Part shown: positions 1-8,805 of the stretch, in pieces
How positions within the stretch are numbered: the stretch's first letter is position 1
Layout: every line of letters starts with the position of its first letter
NCBI GenBank assembly: GCA_023459435.1
Contig: JAEWUL010000273.1
Coordinates: forward strand, 1-10,838
DNA: 10,838 nt
Reading direction: 5' to 3'
From: Bacteroidota bacterium
GTDB taxonomy: Bacteria > Bacteroidota > Bacteroidia > Bacteroidales > WCHB1-69
The notes under the pieces: model-generated
Database searches by the model: none
Told to the model about the DNA's origin: nothing
The model's input: the letters and a program-made list of their open reading frames with translations, nothing else
Made by a program: the position numbers and the translations under genes

Positions 1-1
1 A

Positions 2-1864
2 CAAACTTTGAACTCCATTAATCACCTCCTTGGTGTGCAACTAACTATGGAACATACTTTTATTGGTGACCTTTCCATCCGCTTGATTTGTCCTTCTGGT
101 CAAACAGTTCTGTTAAAACAACAAAATGCTGGTGTGCCACCTCTTACTCCTGGAGCTACTTTGGGCTTAACTTGCTCCAATACTGGAGGAGGCACTAATT
201 TAGGTTGTGCGGATGATAGTGGCACGGGAAGTCCCTGTTATACAATACCTGGAATTGGTTGGGATTATGAATTCCGACCAGGAGCAACTGCCTGCTTTGG
301 AGTTGGTGGACCTACAGTAGGGTATAGTTATTCTAGTCCATGTGGAACTACTTATACAGGTCCATCTCTGAAACCAAGCGTGCCAAATTCATATACAAAT
401 GGTGGCCCAACTGTTGCTGAATTTTATGGATCCTATCAAAGTTTACAAGATCTTGTGGGTTGCCCTTTAAATGGTGTCTGGACTATTATGGTTTGTGACC
501 ACTGGAGCATTGATAATGGTTACATCTTCAACTGGTCTCTTTCTTTGGATCAGTCTATTATCCCTGGTGGATGGGGATATACCGTTGGAATGGATACTGT
601 GATCTGGTCTGGCCCCGGTACCGTTACACCAACCTCTGCTTTGTCTGCACTCATCTCTTCCAGTCAAGTAGGTGTTAATACATTTACTTCAACAGTAATT
701 GATGAGTATGGTTGCGCTTATGATACCACTTTTAATATCGAAATAGTTCAATCTCCGATTCCAAATATCAATAATAATATAGATACCGCTAGAATCTGTG
801 CCGGTGATATCGTAATCCTAAATGCGAATTATGATGACCCTAATGCAGAATACTGGTGGAATACAGGTGCCAGCACCGATGAAATCATGACATTAATTGA
901 AGGCTGGTACTCTATCGAGATCACAGCTCAGGCTATCGGATCAGATTTAATCTGTAAAGGAAATGACTCCATCTTTGTTTCCATTAATCCAACTCCTGTC
1001 CCCGATTTTGAAGCAAATGAACTGAACGCATGTGCTCCCATGAATCTGAAATTTACAAATTTAACAACTCCTACTGATATTCCACTAACCTACCTTTGGA
1101 GAATTTATAATGCTGATGTACAAGAAATGTATACCTCTACCCTAAAAGATCCCGATTTCTATATCGAAACACCAGGTAAATATTCAGTCCAATTAATTGC
1201 CTTTACTGAAAACGGATGTGGTGATTCAATCATCAAATGGAATTATATTGAGGTTTACCCAAACCCAATTGCTGAATTTTCTTTTACCCCTGAAATTTCC
1301 CTTTTATCAGAAACAGGTGGGGTTGTAACCTTTACAAACTATTGTGATTCAACCGTTTTCGCAGATAATCCGGACGCCGTTTGGTACTGGGATTTTGCTG
1401 ATGGAACTCAGGACTCTTCCCAATGGAATGCAATACATACTTTCGATACATGGGGTGATTATAATGTAATGTTTTATATTTCAACAGCATATGGATGTAA
1501 AAGTAGTATCAAACATACAGTTATCATTGAACAAGATTTAGAATTTCCAAATATCATAACACCTAATAACGACGGATTTAATGATGTTTTTGCAATCAAA
1601 AACCTGAATACAGATATCAATCAAGAGGATCCTGATGAGTATAGAACCAATACCCTTCATATTTATGATCGTTGGGGCAAAAAAGTATACGAAGCTGAAA
1701 ACTATGATACCTACATGAAAGGGGAGCAGATAATTGTTGGAGAAAAGGTGTTTAGTGGGGAAAAATTACAAGATGGACAGTATTACTTCTCCTTCTATTA
1801 CAAAGGAAAAGTGAAAACTGTCAAGTATAGTGGTTCTCTTCTTATAATACGTGATAATAAATAG
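2..1864 (+). CDS. Modular T9SS-exported surface protein (P-domain-like, PKD repeats, type B sorting domain), 5'-partial
   Basis: The reading frame is already open at the left edge (Q-T-L-N-S-I-N at positions 2-22), and the same words occur deep inside the complete paralogue that follows. The true start therefore lies upstream; the TTG at 8 is not a real start. Visible order: P-domain-like strands (MEHTFIGDLSIRL) followed by CPSG; a Gly/Cys-rich insert; the closing P-domain half (GCPLNGVWTIMVCDHW, DNGYIFNWSLSLD) to about position 555; an Ig-like segment with the YWWNTGA motif; two PKD-like domains (about 1000-1255 and 1260-1530, the second with WYWDFADGT); and a C-terminal domain starting FPNIITPNNDGFND with YDRWGKKVYE, typical of gliding-motility-associated (type B) T9SS sorting domains. 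By family knowledge such proteins cross the outer membrane through the T9SS and stay cell-associated or are released. No catalytic domain is visible, so adhesion or matrix binding is an inference. A strong terminator follows the stop codon. Confidence 0.85.
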   Translation, partial: QTLNSINHLLGVQLTMEHTFIGDLSIRLICPSGQTVLLKQQNAGVPPLTPGATLGLTCSNTGGGTNLGCADDSGTGSPCYTIPGIGWDYEFRPGATACFGVGGPTVGYSYSSPCGTTYTGPSLKPSVPNSYTNGGPTVAEFYGSYQSLQDLVGCPLNGVWTIMVCDHWSIDNGYIFNWSLSLDQSIIPGGWGYTVGMDTVIWSGPGTVTPTSALSALISSSQVGVNTFTSTVIDEYGCAYDTTFNIEIVQSPIPNINNNIDTARICAGDIVILNANYDDPNAEYWWNTGASTDEIMTLIEGWYSIEITAQAIGSDLICKGNDSIFVSINPTPVPDFEANELNACAPMNLKFTNLTTPTDIPLTYLWRIYNADVQEMYTSTLKDPDFYIETPGKYSVQLIAFTENGCGDSIIKWNYIEVYPNPIAEFSFTPEISLLSETGGVVTFTNYCDSTVFADNPDAVWYWDFADGTQDSSQWNAIHTFDTWGDYNVMFYISTAYGCKSSIKHTVIIEQDLEFPNIITPNNDGFNDVFAIKNLNTDINQEDPDEYRTNTLHIYDRWGKKVYEAENYDTYMKGEQIIVGEKVFSGEKLQDGQYYFSFYYKGKVKTVKYSGSLLIIRDNK

Positions 1865-1872
1865 ATTAGATT

Positions 1873-1910
1873 AAAAAAATGCAGTTTATCATTAAACTGC
1901 ATTTTTTTTT
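1873..1910 (+). terminator. Intrinsic terminator after the first surface-protein gene
   Basis: A perfect 10-bp stem (ATGCAGTTTA at 1879-1888 with TAAACTGCAT at 1893-1902) encloses the loop TCAT. It is flanked by an A-run at 1873-1878 and a T-run at 1903-1910 that can extend the stem or act as the U-tract. It begins 8 bp after the stop codon and separates the two paralogous genes into different transcripts. The symmetric A/T flanks could work in both directions, but no minus-strand gene reads into it. Confidence 0.9.
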
Positions 1911-1963
1911 ATTTTTTGTAAGAAAATTTGAATTTTTTTTAATAAAAAAGTAATCTAATGAAA

Positions 1964-1979
1964 TAAATTTGTATTTTTG
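1964..1979 (+). promoter_or_regulatory. Tandem Bacteroidota-type -7 elements upstream of the second surface-protein gene
   Basis: Two abutting matches to TAnnTTTG occur: TAAATTTG (1964-1971) and TATTTTTG (1972-1979). They lie 20 bp before the ATG at 2000 and after the terminator of the preceding gene, where a promoter is needed. Neither has a clear TTTG at the -33 position; only T-rich sequence ends near 1940. The downstream copy would give a leader of roughly 15 nt, the upstream copy one of roughly 22 nt. Confidence 0.6.
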
Positions 1980-1999
1980 AAGATCCAAAAGAACTCTAT

Positions 2000-4822
2000 A
2001 TGAAGTTACCATTTTTATTGTTTTTATTTATTGGATTTGCATCATTAACCTCATTAGCTCAAATTACTATCAATATGCCAAATGGCACAGGGACTGCCAC
2101 ACATACAACTTGTAATGCAAATTTTTATGATCCGGGTAGCGCTTCCGGAAATCATGGTATGTACCAAAATTCGACCATTAAATTGACACCAGCAACCGCA
2201 GGTTTAGCGGTAAAACTTAATTTTATCAATTTTAACATAGGGGAGGGTGCATCATTAACACTTTATGATGGTCCTGATAATACATACCCAATGATTGCAA
2301 TATATACAGCATATATAAATCCAACCGGATTGTCCATTGTGGCTGGTCCACAACCCAATAATCCAGATGGTTCTATATTCATGGAATTTGTGTCAGGTGC
2401 TAACAATGGTCCGGGCTGGCAAGCTTCTGTTACATGCCGGGCTCCTTGTCAAAGTTATAATCTTCAATTGGATCCTGTGATCACTTCAAAACCTATTGTT
2501 GAAGATATTTATATGAACGTATGTAAAGATAGTTGTATCACTTTTGGAGCTCAACCTACTTTTCTTCAAAATAACATCAATTATACTCAAACCATGGAAA
2601 ACACTAAGTTTATCTGGAGGTTTGGTTATACGTTAACCGATACCGGTCAGGTTATTACACAGTGTTTTAATCAAGCTAAAGGATGGGATTATGTTTTGTA
2701 TGCTATCGACACCATGGGATGTTATCCAAATACATTTTTCAAAGGGAGAATCAGAGTGGCAGACAATCCTATACAAGGATCTCCTTCATTGCCTCCGGCT
2801 TGTTCAGGGGGAACTTACCCTGTTGTTGTTGGCAAAGATCCCCTTTCAACTGTACAGATTAGTACTGTAGGTGCCAATATAACCGGTACACTTTCACAGG
2901 CAGATACTTTAGCGCTTCCCGATGGAGGGACCTGCTACGAATCTGAAGTACTTTACGATGTGTTTAATCCAGGTCAAACACTGAATAGTATCAATGACCT
3001 CTTAAGCGTTTATATCGTGATGGAACACTCTTATCTGGGTGAGATCTCTATGCGCCTCACTTGCCCTTCAGGTGCTTCTGTTCTGCTGAAATCATATACC
3101 ATTGGAAACCCACCACCTCCAGGATCTATTGATAATGCCTGTTCATTCGGAGGTGGTAATATTGACTTGGGATGTGCTCCAAATCCAGGATTGGCAAGTA
3201 CTTGCTATAACGATCATGGTCTTGGTTGGAATTATGAATTTAGACCCGGAGCCGTTGGCTGTTTTGGTGCAGGAGGTAGTACTGTCCCCTATAGTTATAC
3301 AGATGCTTGTGGTCAAACCTGGGGCGGCCCAGCTTTGATACCCAGTTCCCCAAATAGCTCAACAATAATACCTACTACAAATGTCTATTATGGAACTTTT
3401 ACAACATTGGCCTCTTTGTTAGGTTGTCCTTTAAATGGAATTTGGAAAATTACAATTTGTGACCATTATATCATCGATAATGGATACGTTTTTAACTGGG
3501 GGATGTCTTTTGATGAATCTATTGTGCCCGGTGGCTGGAATTATAATGTGGAACTAGATACCGTTATCTGGCACGGGGATAATATTATACCAACCTCATT
3601 TAATTCTGCAATTATAAACTTAGGCGCTGCAGGTAATTTTAACTATAATGTCACCTTAGTGGATGAATATGGCTGTGAATGGGATACTACCTTTACACTT
3701 GAAGTAGTTCAATCTCCGGAACCAAATATTAATAATGGATTGGATACTGCAAAACTATGTGCCGGAGATATCCTGATCCTGAATGCCAATTATGTGGATA
3801 CAAATGCAGTGTACTGGTGGAATACCGGTGCAAATGTGGATGAAATTATGGCTCTGGTTGAGGGCCTGTATACCATCGAAGTTACAGCAACTGCTGCTAA
3901 TGGAAACCTGATATGTACTGGGAGAGATTCCATTTATGTCTCCATCAACCCCTTTCCAGTTCCAGATTTTGAAGCTGACCATACAGAAGGTTGTGCCCCT
4001 TTAAAAATTCAGTTTACCAACAAAACACAACCTGATACCATCGATTATTCATACTATTATAAAGTGTATAACCTGGATGGTCAGGAAGTGTTCGTGTCAA
4101 ATCAGAAAAATCCAAATTTCTTCTTTGAAAAACCGGGTACTTTTCATGTACAACTCGTCGTGGTTTCTGAAAATGGTTGTTCTGATTCTATAATGAAGTG
4201 GAATTATTTAACCATACATCCCCAACCATTAGCAGAGTTTTCCTTTACTCCAGAGATTTCATTAATCTCAGAAACAGATGGAATCATCACTTTTACAAAT
4301 TATTGTGATTCAACACTGTTTTTTGATCATTCCAATGCAACTTGGTATTGGGATTTTAATGACGGAACAATAGATTCCTCTCAATGGAGCCCCGTTCATA
4401 CTTATACTAACTGGGGCGATTATGATGTTTTATTCTATGTCATTTCTAAATATGGATGTGAAAGTTCTATTAAACATACGGTTATTATTGAAGAAGATCT
4501 CCAATTCCCTAATATCATAACTCCAAATAAGGATGGTTTTAATGATCAATTTGCAATTAAAAATCTGAACACAAACTATAATCCTGAAGATCCGGATCAG
4601 TTTAGATCCAATAACCTTCAAATATTTGATCGTTGGGGTAAAAAAGTGTATGAAGCAGATCAATATGATACCTATATGAAAGAGGAACAAATATCTATTG
4701 GTGAAAATGTTTTTACCGGTGAGAATCTTCAGGACGGACAATACTATTTTGCTTTCTATTATAAAGGGAAAGCTAAAACAGTAAAGTATAGCGGTTCGTT
4801 ACTGATTATCAGAAATAATTAA
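2000..4822 (+). CDS. Modular T9SS-exported surface protein (CUB-like, P-domain-like, PKD repeats, type B sorting domain)
   Basis: This is a complete 940-aa protein. Residues 1-20 form a Sec signal peptide (MKLPFLLFLFIGFASLTSLA, cleavage before Q21). Residues about 38-146 resemble a CUB domain, bounded by C38 and C146, with LTLYDGP at 86-92 and GW at 139-140. Residues about 150-310 are PKD/Ig-like and poorly defined. Residues about 312-506 are a P-domain-like fold (MEHSYLGEISMRLTC, GIWKITICDHY, DNGYVFNWGMSFD) split by a Gly/Cys-rich insert. An Ig-like segment with YWWNTGA follows, then two PKD-like domains (about 653-740 and 742-830, the second with WYWDFNDGT). The C-terminal domain, about 835-940 (FPNIITPNKDGFND, FDRWGKKVYE, DGQYYFAFYYKGK), matches the type B gliding-motility-associated sorting domain. 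By family knowledge the protein is exported by the T9SS. No enzyme domain is visible, so a role in adhesion or matrix binding is inferred. It is a close paralogue of the preceding gene. CUB and P-domain calls rest on motif recognition by eye. Confidence 0.9.
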   Translation: MKLPFLLFLFIGFASLTSLAQITINMPNGTGTATHTTCNANFYDPGSASGNHGMYQNSTIKLTPATAGLAVKLNFINFNIGEGASLTLYDGPDNTYPMIAIYTAYINPTGLSIVAGPQPNNPDGSIFMEFVSGANNGPGWQASVTCRAPCQSYNLQLDPVITSKPIVEDIYMNVCKDSCITFGAQPTFLQNNINYTQTMENTKFIWRFGYTLTDTGQVITQCFNQAKGWDYVLYAIDTMGCYPNTFFKGRIRVADNPIQGSPSLPPACSGGTYPVVVGKDPLSTVQISTVGANITGTLSQADTLALPDGGTCYESEVLYDVFNPGQTLNSINDLLSVYIVMEHSYLGEISMRLTCPSGASVLLKSYTIGNPPPPGSIDNACSFGGGNIDLGCAPNPGLASTCYNDHGLGWNYEFRPGAVGCFGAGGSTVPYSYTDACGQTWGGPALIPSSPNSSTIIPTTNVYYGTFTTLASLLGCPLNGIWKITICDHYIIDNGYVFNWGMSFDESIVPGGWNYNVELDTVIWHGDNIIPTSFNSAIINLGAAGNFNYNVTLVDEYGCEWDTTFTLEVVQSPEPNINNGLDTAKLCAGDILILNANYVDTNAVYWWNTGANVDEIMALVEGLYTIEVTATAANGNLICTGRDSIYVSINPFPVPDFEADHTEGCAPLKIQFTNKTQPDTIDYSYYYKVYNLDGQEVFVSNQKNPNFFFEKPGTFHVQLVVVSENGCSDSIMKWNYLTIHPQPLAEFSFTPEISLISETDGIITFTNYCDSTLFFDHSNATWYWDFNDGTIDSSQWSPVHTYTNWGDYDVLFYVISKYGCESSIKHTVIIEEDLQFPNIITPNKDGFNDQFAIKNLNTNYNPEDPDQFRSNNLQIFDRWGKKVYEADQYDTYMKEEQISIGENVFTGENLQDGQYYFAFYYKGKAKTVKYSGSLLIIRNN

Positions 4823-4844
4823 AAGGAAAGTGTAAAAAAATTGA

Positions 4845-4861
4845 AAAAAGAATATCTTTTT
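4845..4861 (+). terminator. Weak terminator-like hairpin after the second surface-protein gene
   Basis: AAAAAGA (4845-4851) pairs with TCTTTTT (4855-4861) around a 3-nt loop, 22 bp after the stop codon. An overlapping longer option pairs TGTAAAAA (4831-4838) with TTTTTACA (4857-4864). Both stems are almost entirely A-T and lack a separate U-tract, so termination here is uncertain. The position just upstream of the rpoD promoter is suitable. Confidence 0.3.
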
Positions 4862-4891
4862 ACAAATCTCCATTTATTATAAAAAAATCCG

Positions 4892-4899
4892 TATATTTG
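4892..4899 (+). promoter_or_regulatory. -7 element of the rpoD promoter
   Basis: TATATTTG matches TAnnTTTG exactly and is followed by CATCCGC, a context often seen at Bacteroidota promoters. No good TTTG lies at the -33 position. Transcription would start near 4905, giving an untranslated leader of about 67 nt, the longest predicted in the window. It probably also serves asnS, which has no clear promoter of its own. Confidence 0.65.
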
Positions 4900-4972
4900 C
4901 ATCCGCTTTTTTGGAAAGTAAGATGAATTGCATTCTGAAAAAATCAAGCTAAAATAATTCAAAACTTAGTGA

Positions 4973-5836
4973 ATGAGACAACTAAATATTACAAAACAGG
5001 TTACTAATCGTGAAACAGCTTCTTTAGATAAATATCTCCATGATATTGGTAAAGTTGAATTGATTACAGCTGAAGAAGAAGTTGAATTAGCTCGTAAAAT
5101 TAAAAATGGAGATCAGGAAGCTCTGGATAAACTTACAAGATCAAATCTAAGATTTGTTGTCTCTGTTGCCAAACAATATCAAAATCAAGGTTTAAATCTT
5201 CCGGATCTAATCAATGAAGGGAATCTTGGGCTAATGAAAGCAGCACAACGTTTTGATGAAACCAGAGGTTTTAAATTTATCTCTTATGCAGTATGGTGGA
5301 TCAGACAATCTATCCTTCAGGCATTAGCAGAACAATCCAGAATAGTAAGGTTACCATTAAATAAAATTGGAACCATTAACAAAATTGTAAAAGCTTATGC
5401 TCATCTGGAACAAGAATTGCAAAGAGAACCAAAACCGGATGAAGTAGCTCACTATCTAGACATTACTGAATCTGAAGTGAAAGATTCATTAAGAAACTCT
5501 TCGAGACACGTCTCCATGGACGCTTCATTGAATCAGGATGAAGATAACAATATGTATGACGTATTAAAATCTGATGATACTCCTACCCCTGATAAAGGTT
5601 TATTGTACGAATCTCTAAAATTGGAAATCAACAGACTCATCTCAACACTCCCTCAAAGAGAAGCTGATGTGGTTAAATTATATTTTGGGTTAGATAGCAA
5701 ACACCCTTTAACCCTCGAAGAGATTGGTGAAAAGTTTGATTTAACACGCGAAAGAGTTCGTCAAATTAAAGAAAAAGCAATTAGAAGATTGAAAAATACT
5801 TCGAAATGTAAAAACCTTAAAGCTTATCTCGGCTAA
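4973..5836 (+). CDS. rpoD: RNA polymerase primary sigma factor (sigma-70 family, RpoD/SigA)
   Basis: This 287-aa protein directs core RNA polymerase to housekeeping promoters. It has region 1.2 ([20 protein letters not shown], from about residue 17), a full region 2 for core binding, -7 recognition and melting ([41 protein letters not shown] at 105-114), region 3 ([11 protein letters not shown]), and a region 4.2 helix-turn-helix ([20 protein letters not shown] at 247-266). Region 1.1 and the long non-conserved insert of the E. coli protein are absent. This short form is normal for Bacteroidota, whose RpoD recognises TAnnTTTG. The start is secure because MRQLNITK is the conserved N-terminus of the group. 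The end (KAYLG) is also typical. asnS follows after 49 bp in the same direction. The leader holds a possible 9-codon reading frame (see findings). Confidence 0.97.
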   Translation: MRQLNITKQVTNRETASLDKYLHDIGKVELITAEEEVELARKIKNGDQEALDKLTRSNLRFVVSVAKQYQNQGLNLPDLINEGNLGLMKAAQRFDETRGFKFISYAVWWIRQSILQALAEQSRIVRLPLNKIGTINKIVKAYAHLEQELQREPKPDEVAHYLDITESEVKDSLRNSSRHVSMDASLNQDEDNNMYDVLKSDDTPTPDKGLLYESLKLEINRLISTLPQREADVVKLYFGLDSKHPLTLEEIGEKFDLTRERVRQIKEKAIRRLKNTSKCKNLKAYLG

Positions 5837-5885
5837 TACTCTGATTTTCCATTTTTTTTGTTCATTTTAAATAAATATACTTTAT

Positions 5886-7283
5886 ATGTTACGTTCTATT
5901 ATTAAAGATCTGTTGAAAAATCCTGAATCCGTTGGGTTTGGGAATGTTGTTTGTGTTAAAGGGTGGGTGAGGACAAAACGTGCTAATAATTTTGTGGCTT
6001 TTATTGCCTTAAATGATGGCTCTAATGTCAATAATATTCAAATTGTTCTAGATCTCAATAGTTTTAATGACGAACTATTGAAACAAATTACAACCGGCTC
6101 AAGTTTAGAAGTGAGAGGAACTTTAGTGCCCTCTCAAGGGAAAGGTCAACATGTTGAAATTCAAGCTTCCGAAGTGAAAGTTTTGGGAACTTCTGATCCT
6201 GAAACATATCCCCTTCAAAAAAAAGGTCATAGTATGGAATTTTTGAGAGAGATTGCTCATTTACGTCCAAGAACAAACTATTTCGGATGTGTATTAAGAT
6301 TACGTCATGCAATGTCTTATGCAATCCATACCTATTTTAACAATCATGGATACTGTTATATGCATACTCCAATTATTACCGGCTCAGATGCCGAAGGTGC
6401 CGGAGCTATGTTTAATGTAACTACCCTTGATCTGAATAATATTCCTAAAACACCCGAAGGCCAAGTGGACTATACTCAGGACTTTTTCGGAAAACCTACC
6501 TGTCTAACCGTTTCTGGACAACTTGAAGGTGAGTTGGGCGCTTTGGCTTTAGGTAAAATTTATACCTTTGGGCCCACTTTTAGAGCTGAAAATAGCAATA
6601 CACCCAGACACCTTGCCGAATTCTGGATGATTGAACCTGAAGTGGCTTTCTTCGATATCGTAGATAATATGAATCTTGCTGAAGATTTTATCAAATATCT
6701 TGTACAATATGCCCTGGATCATAATATGGATGATCTGAAGTTCTTAAATGATATGTTTGATAAAGAACTGATTGAAAGACTCCATTTTGTAGCGGATAAC
6801 GATTTCATTAGATTAACATATACCGAAGCTATTGATATTTTAATCCAATCGGGTAAGAAATTTGAATTTAAAGTGGAGTGGGGGGTTGATCTTCAATCAG
6901 AACATGAACGTTATCTTGTTGAAAATCATTTTAAAAAACCTGTTATTCTTACCGATTATCCTAAAGATATCAAAGCTTTCTACATGAAGCAAAATGAGGA
7001 TGGAAAAACCGTTAGAGCCATGGATGTTCTATTCCCCAAAATTGGTGAAATTATTGGAGGCTCCGAAAGAGAGGATGATTATCAAAAACTTCTAAATAGA
7101 ATTAATGAATTAAATATCCCACAAAAAGATGTATGGTGGTACATGGAAACCAGAAAATATGGTACTGTTCCCCATTCCGGTTTTGGTCTGGGTTTTGAAA
7201 GATTAATGCTTTTTGTTACCGGAATGACCAATATCAGAGATGTGATTCCATTCCCAAGAACACCACAAAATGCAGAATTTTAA
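5886..7283 (+). CDS. asnS: Asparaginyl-tRNA synthetase (class II)
   Basis: This cytoplasmic enzyme joins asparagine to tRNA-Asn using ATP. The 465-aa length is normal. An N-terminal OB-fold for anticodon binding spans about residues 15-105 ([27 protein letters not shown]). The class II catalytic domain follows: motif 1 region ([19 protein letters not shown]), the [10 protein letters not shown] segment, motif 2 ([22 protein letters not shown]232 onward) and motif 3 (GFGLGFERL ending at R439, then [12 protein letters not shown]). TVSGQLEGE and the ending PRTPQNAEF support AsnRS over AspRS. The start at 5886 gives [10 protein letters not shown] directly before the OB-fold, as in relatives. No TAnnTTTG element lies in the 49-bp gap after rpoD, so read-through from the rpoD promoter is likely. 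The stop codon overlaps that of the convergent rpoN gene. Confidence 0.97.
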   Translation: MLRSIIKDLLKNPESVGFGNVVCVKGWVRTKRANNFVAFIALNDGSNVNNIQIVLDLNSFNDELLKQITTGSSLEVRGTLVPSQGKGQHVEIQASEVKVLGTSDPETYPLQKKGHSMEFLREIAHLRPRTNYFGCVLRLRHAMSYAIHTYFNNHGYCYMHTPIITGSDAEGAGAMFNVTTLDLNNIPKTPEGQVDYTQDFFGKPTCLTVSGQLEGELGALALGKIYTFGPTFRAENSNTPRHLAEFWMIEPEVAFFDIVDNMNLAEDFIKYLVQYALDHNMDDLKFLNDMFDKELIERLHFVADNDFIRLTYTEAIDILIQSGKKFEFKVEWGVDLQSEHERYLVENHFKKPVILTDYPKDIKAFYMKQNEDGKTVRAMDVLFPKIGEIIGGSEREDDYQKLLNRINELNIPQKDVWWYMETRKYGTVPHSGFGLGFERLMLFVTGMTNIRDVIPFPRTPQNAEF

Positions 7284-8785
7284 ACAGAAATCCGTAATCG
7301 GGCAACAGGAATATTAAGCTGTTTCCGATATTTTGAAACGGTTCTGCGCGCTATATGATACCCCTTCTGATGTAAGATCTCTCTGATCTCCTCATCCTGA
7401 AGGGGTTTCTTATTATTTTCAGTTTCAATAATCTCTTTTATGATCTGTTTTACCTCTTTGGAGGATGTCTGATCATCTCCAACAGATTCGGAAAATAGAT
7501 TTTTTAAGGAGATGGTTCCAAAGGAAGTCTGTACATACTTACTATTGGAAACCCTTGAAATAGTGGAAATATCCAGATTCACTTTCTCAGCTATATCCTT
7601 CAGTACCATGGGTTTGATATCTTTTTCATCCCCACTTAAAAAATAACTCTTTTGCATCATCATGATGCTATACATGGTGTTGTATAATACTAGTTCTCTT
7701 AAATTCAAAGAGTTAATAAATTGATTCCCGTTTTCAATATTCTCTTTAATGAATTTTTCAGCTTCCTCCTTTTGTTGAAGGCTCCATTTTTTATTGTATT
7801 TTGAAAAGGTGTTTTGAAACTCTTTTGAGATTTGAATCTTGGGAAGAAAAGGATTGTATAATTGTAAATGTAAATTTCCATTGTCATTAGTAATGATAAA
7901 ATCTGGTGTAATATCTTGTAAATTAGAATCTTGAGAAATCGTTTGAAAAATAGGTTTGGGATTCAGATGGGTGATGATTTGCAAAATCTCTGAAAGCTTG
8001 TTTTTGTCCAGCTTTAATTTTTTACTGATCTTATCATACTGTTTTTTGGAAAATTCATTAAAAAAATCTGAAAGTATGGTCTGCGCTATCCGGATCTCCT
8101 GGGTTTCCTCTTTTTTCTCAAGTTGTATAAGCAAAGATTCCTGTAAATTTCGAGCTCCAACTCCATCAGGTTCCAGTTGATGAATTACCTCTTTTAATAC
8201 TTTTTCAATCTCTTGTTCTGTTTTATAAATGTTGAAAGTAAGAAGAAAATCTGTCGCAATCATTGTTAATTCTGCCGCAAGATATCCCGATTCATCAATA
8301 TAACCTATTAAATATTGGGCCACTAAAAGATCCTCATCTTTCAGATTAAAATCATGAAGTTGTTGAAGTAGATATTCATGAAATGAAGGAGCTGAGGCCA
8401 GATAGTTATCAAACGTTTTTCGTTCACTATTTTTGGGCAACTCCAATAAATAATCTGATTCTTCTGAACCATAACTTTCATAGTTCTCTGATGAATAGAA
8501 CTCCTCCATTTGTGATCCGTCATACATCTTGTCAGCATTCAACTCGTTATCCTCCAGACCAGTTTCTGAGGTTTGTTGTTCAATAAGATCACCCTGCCCG
8601 TCAGATTCAGAAAAGATTTCATCATCGGTTTCAACAATCTCTAAGGCAGGATTCTCTTCCACTTCTTTAAGAATCTCTTGCTCTAAACCATTATTTGATA
8701 ACTCAATTAACCTCATTAACTGGATTGTTTGCTGAGAAATCACCTGTTTTAACTTTTGTTTTTGATGTAATTGCTGTTTATACAT
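7280..8785 (-). CDS. rpoN: RNA polymerase sigma-54 factor
   Basis: This 501-aa alternative sigma factor binds -24/-12 promoters and needs an AAA+ activator for open-complex formation. Region I is Gln/Leu-rich ([20 protein letters not shown], then [11 protein letters not shown] region; residues 1-47). A strongly acidic region II covers about 48-113. The core-binding domain follows (from about 130, including IDESGYL and [18 protein letters not shown]). The helix-turn-helix segment is at about 394-424 ([26 protein letters not shown]). The RpoN box ARRTVSKYR at 479-487 (positions 7325-7351) matches the family signature closely. I chose the ATG at 8785, not the in-frame ATG at 8809. MYKQQL is the family-like N-terminus, and the predicted promoter at 8807-8814 would start transcription downstream of 8809. 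No bacterial enhancer-binding protein gene is in the window. Confidence 0.96.
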   Translation of the reverse strand: MYKQQLHQKQKLKQVISQQTIQLMRLIELSNNGLEQEILKEVEENPALEIVETDDEIFSESDGQGDLIEQQTSETGLEDNELNADKMYDGSQMEEFYSSENYESYGSEESDYLLELPKNSERKTFDNYLASAPSFHEYLLQQLHDFNLKDEDLLVAQYLIGYIDESGYLAAELTMIATDFLLTFNIYKTEQEIEKVLKEVIHQLEPDGVGARNLQESLLIQLEKKEETQEIRIAQTILSDFFNEFSKKQYDKISKKLKLDKNKLSEILQIITHLNPKPIFQTISQDSNLQDITPDFIITNDNGNLHLQLYNPFLPKIQISKEFQNTFSKYNKKWSLQQKEEAEKFIKENIENGNQFINSLNLRELVLYNTMYSIMMMQKSYFLSGDEKDIKPMVLKDIAEKVNLDISTISRVSNSKYVQTSFGTISLKNLFSESVGDDQTSSKEVKQIIKEIIETENNKKPLQDEEIREILHQKGYHIARRTVSKYRKQLNIPVARLRISV

Positions 8786-8805
8786 AATGAATACGATTCT
8801 TATGT

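Noticed and set aside
8..10. TTG at position 8 as a real start of the first gene
   Set aside because: The frame is open to the window edge and the upstream codons already align with an internal part of the paralogue, so the gene is cut by the boundary.
2083..2097. Sigma-54-like promoter TGGCAC-N5-CTGC inside the second surface-protein gene
   Set aside because: One mismatch in the -12 element and a location about 85 bp inside a coding sequence with no gene start downstream make chance the better explanation.
4430..4741. 103-codon open frame on the minus strand
   Set aside because: It lies antisense to the well-supported type B sorting domain, has no recognisable domain or promoter, and is expected by chance opposite AT-rich coding DNA.
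5857..5885. Separate asnS promoter (TTTG at 5857-5860 with TACTTTAT at 5878)
   Set aside because: The -7 candidate has two mismatches to TAnnTTTG and would place the transcription start at or after the asnS ATG.
7956..8586. Short plus-strand open frames opposite rpoN
   Set aside because: They are antisense to conserved sigma-54 coding sequence and their low-complexity Ser/Leu-rich translations look like reverse-frame artefacts.
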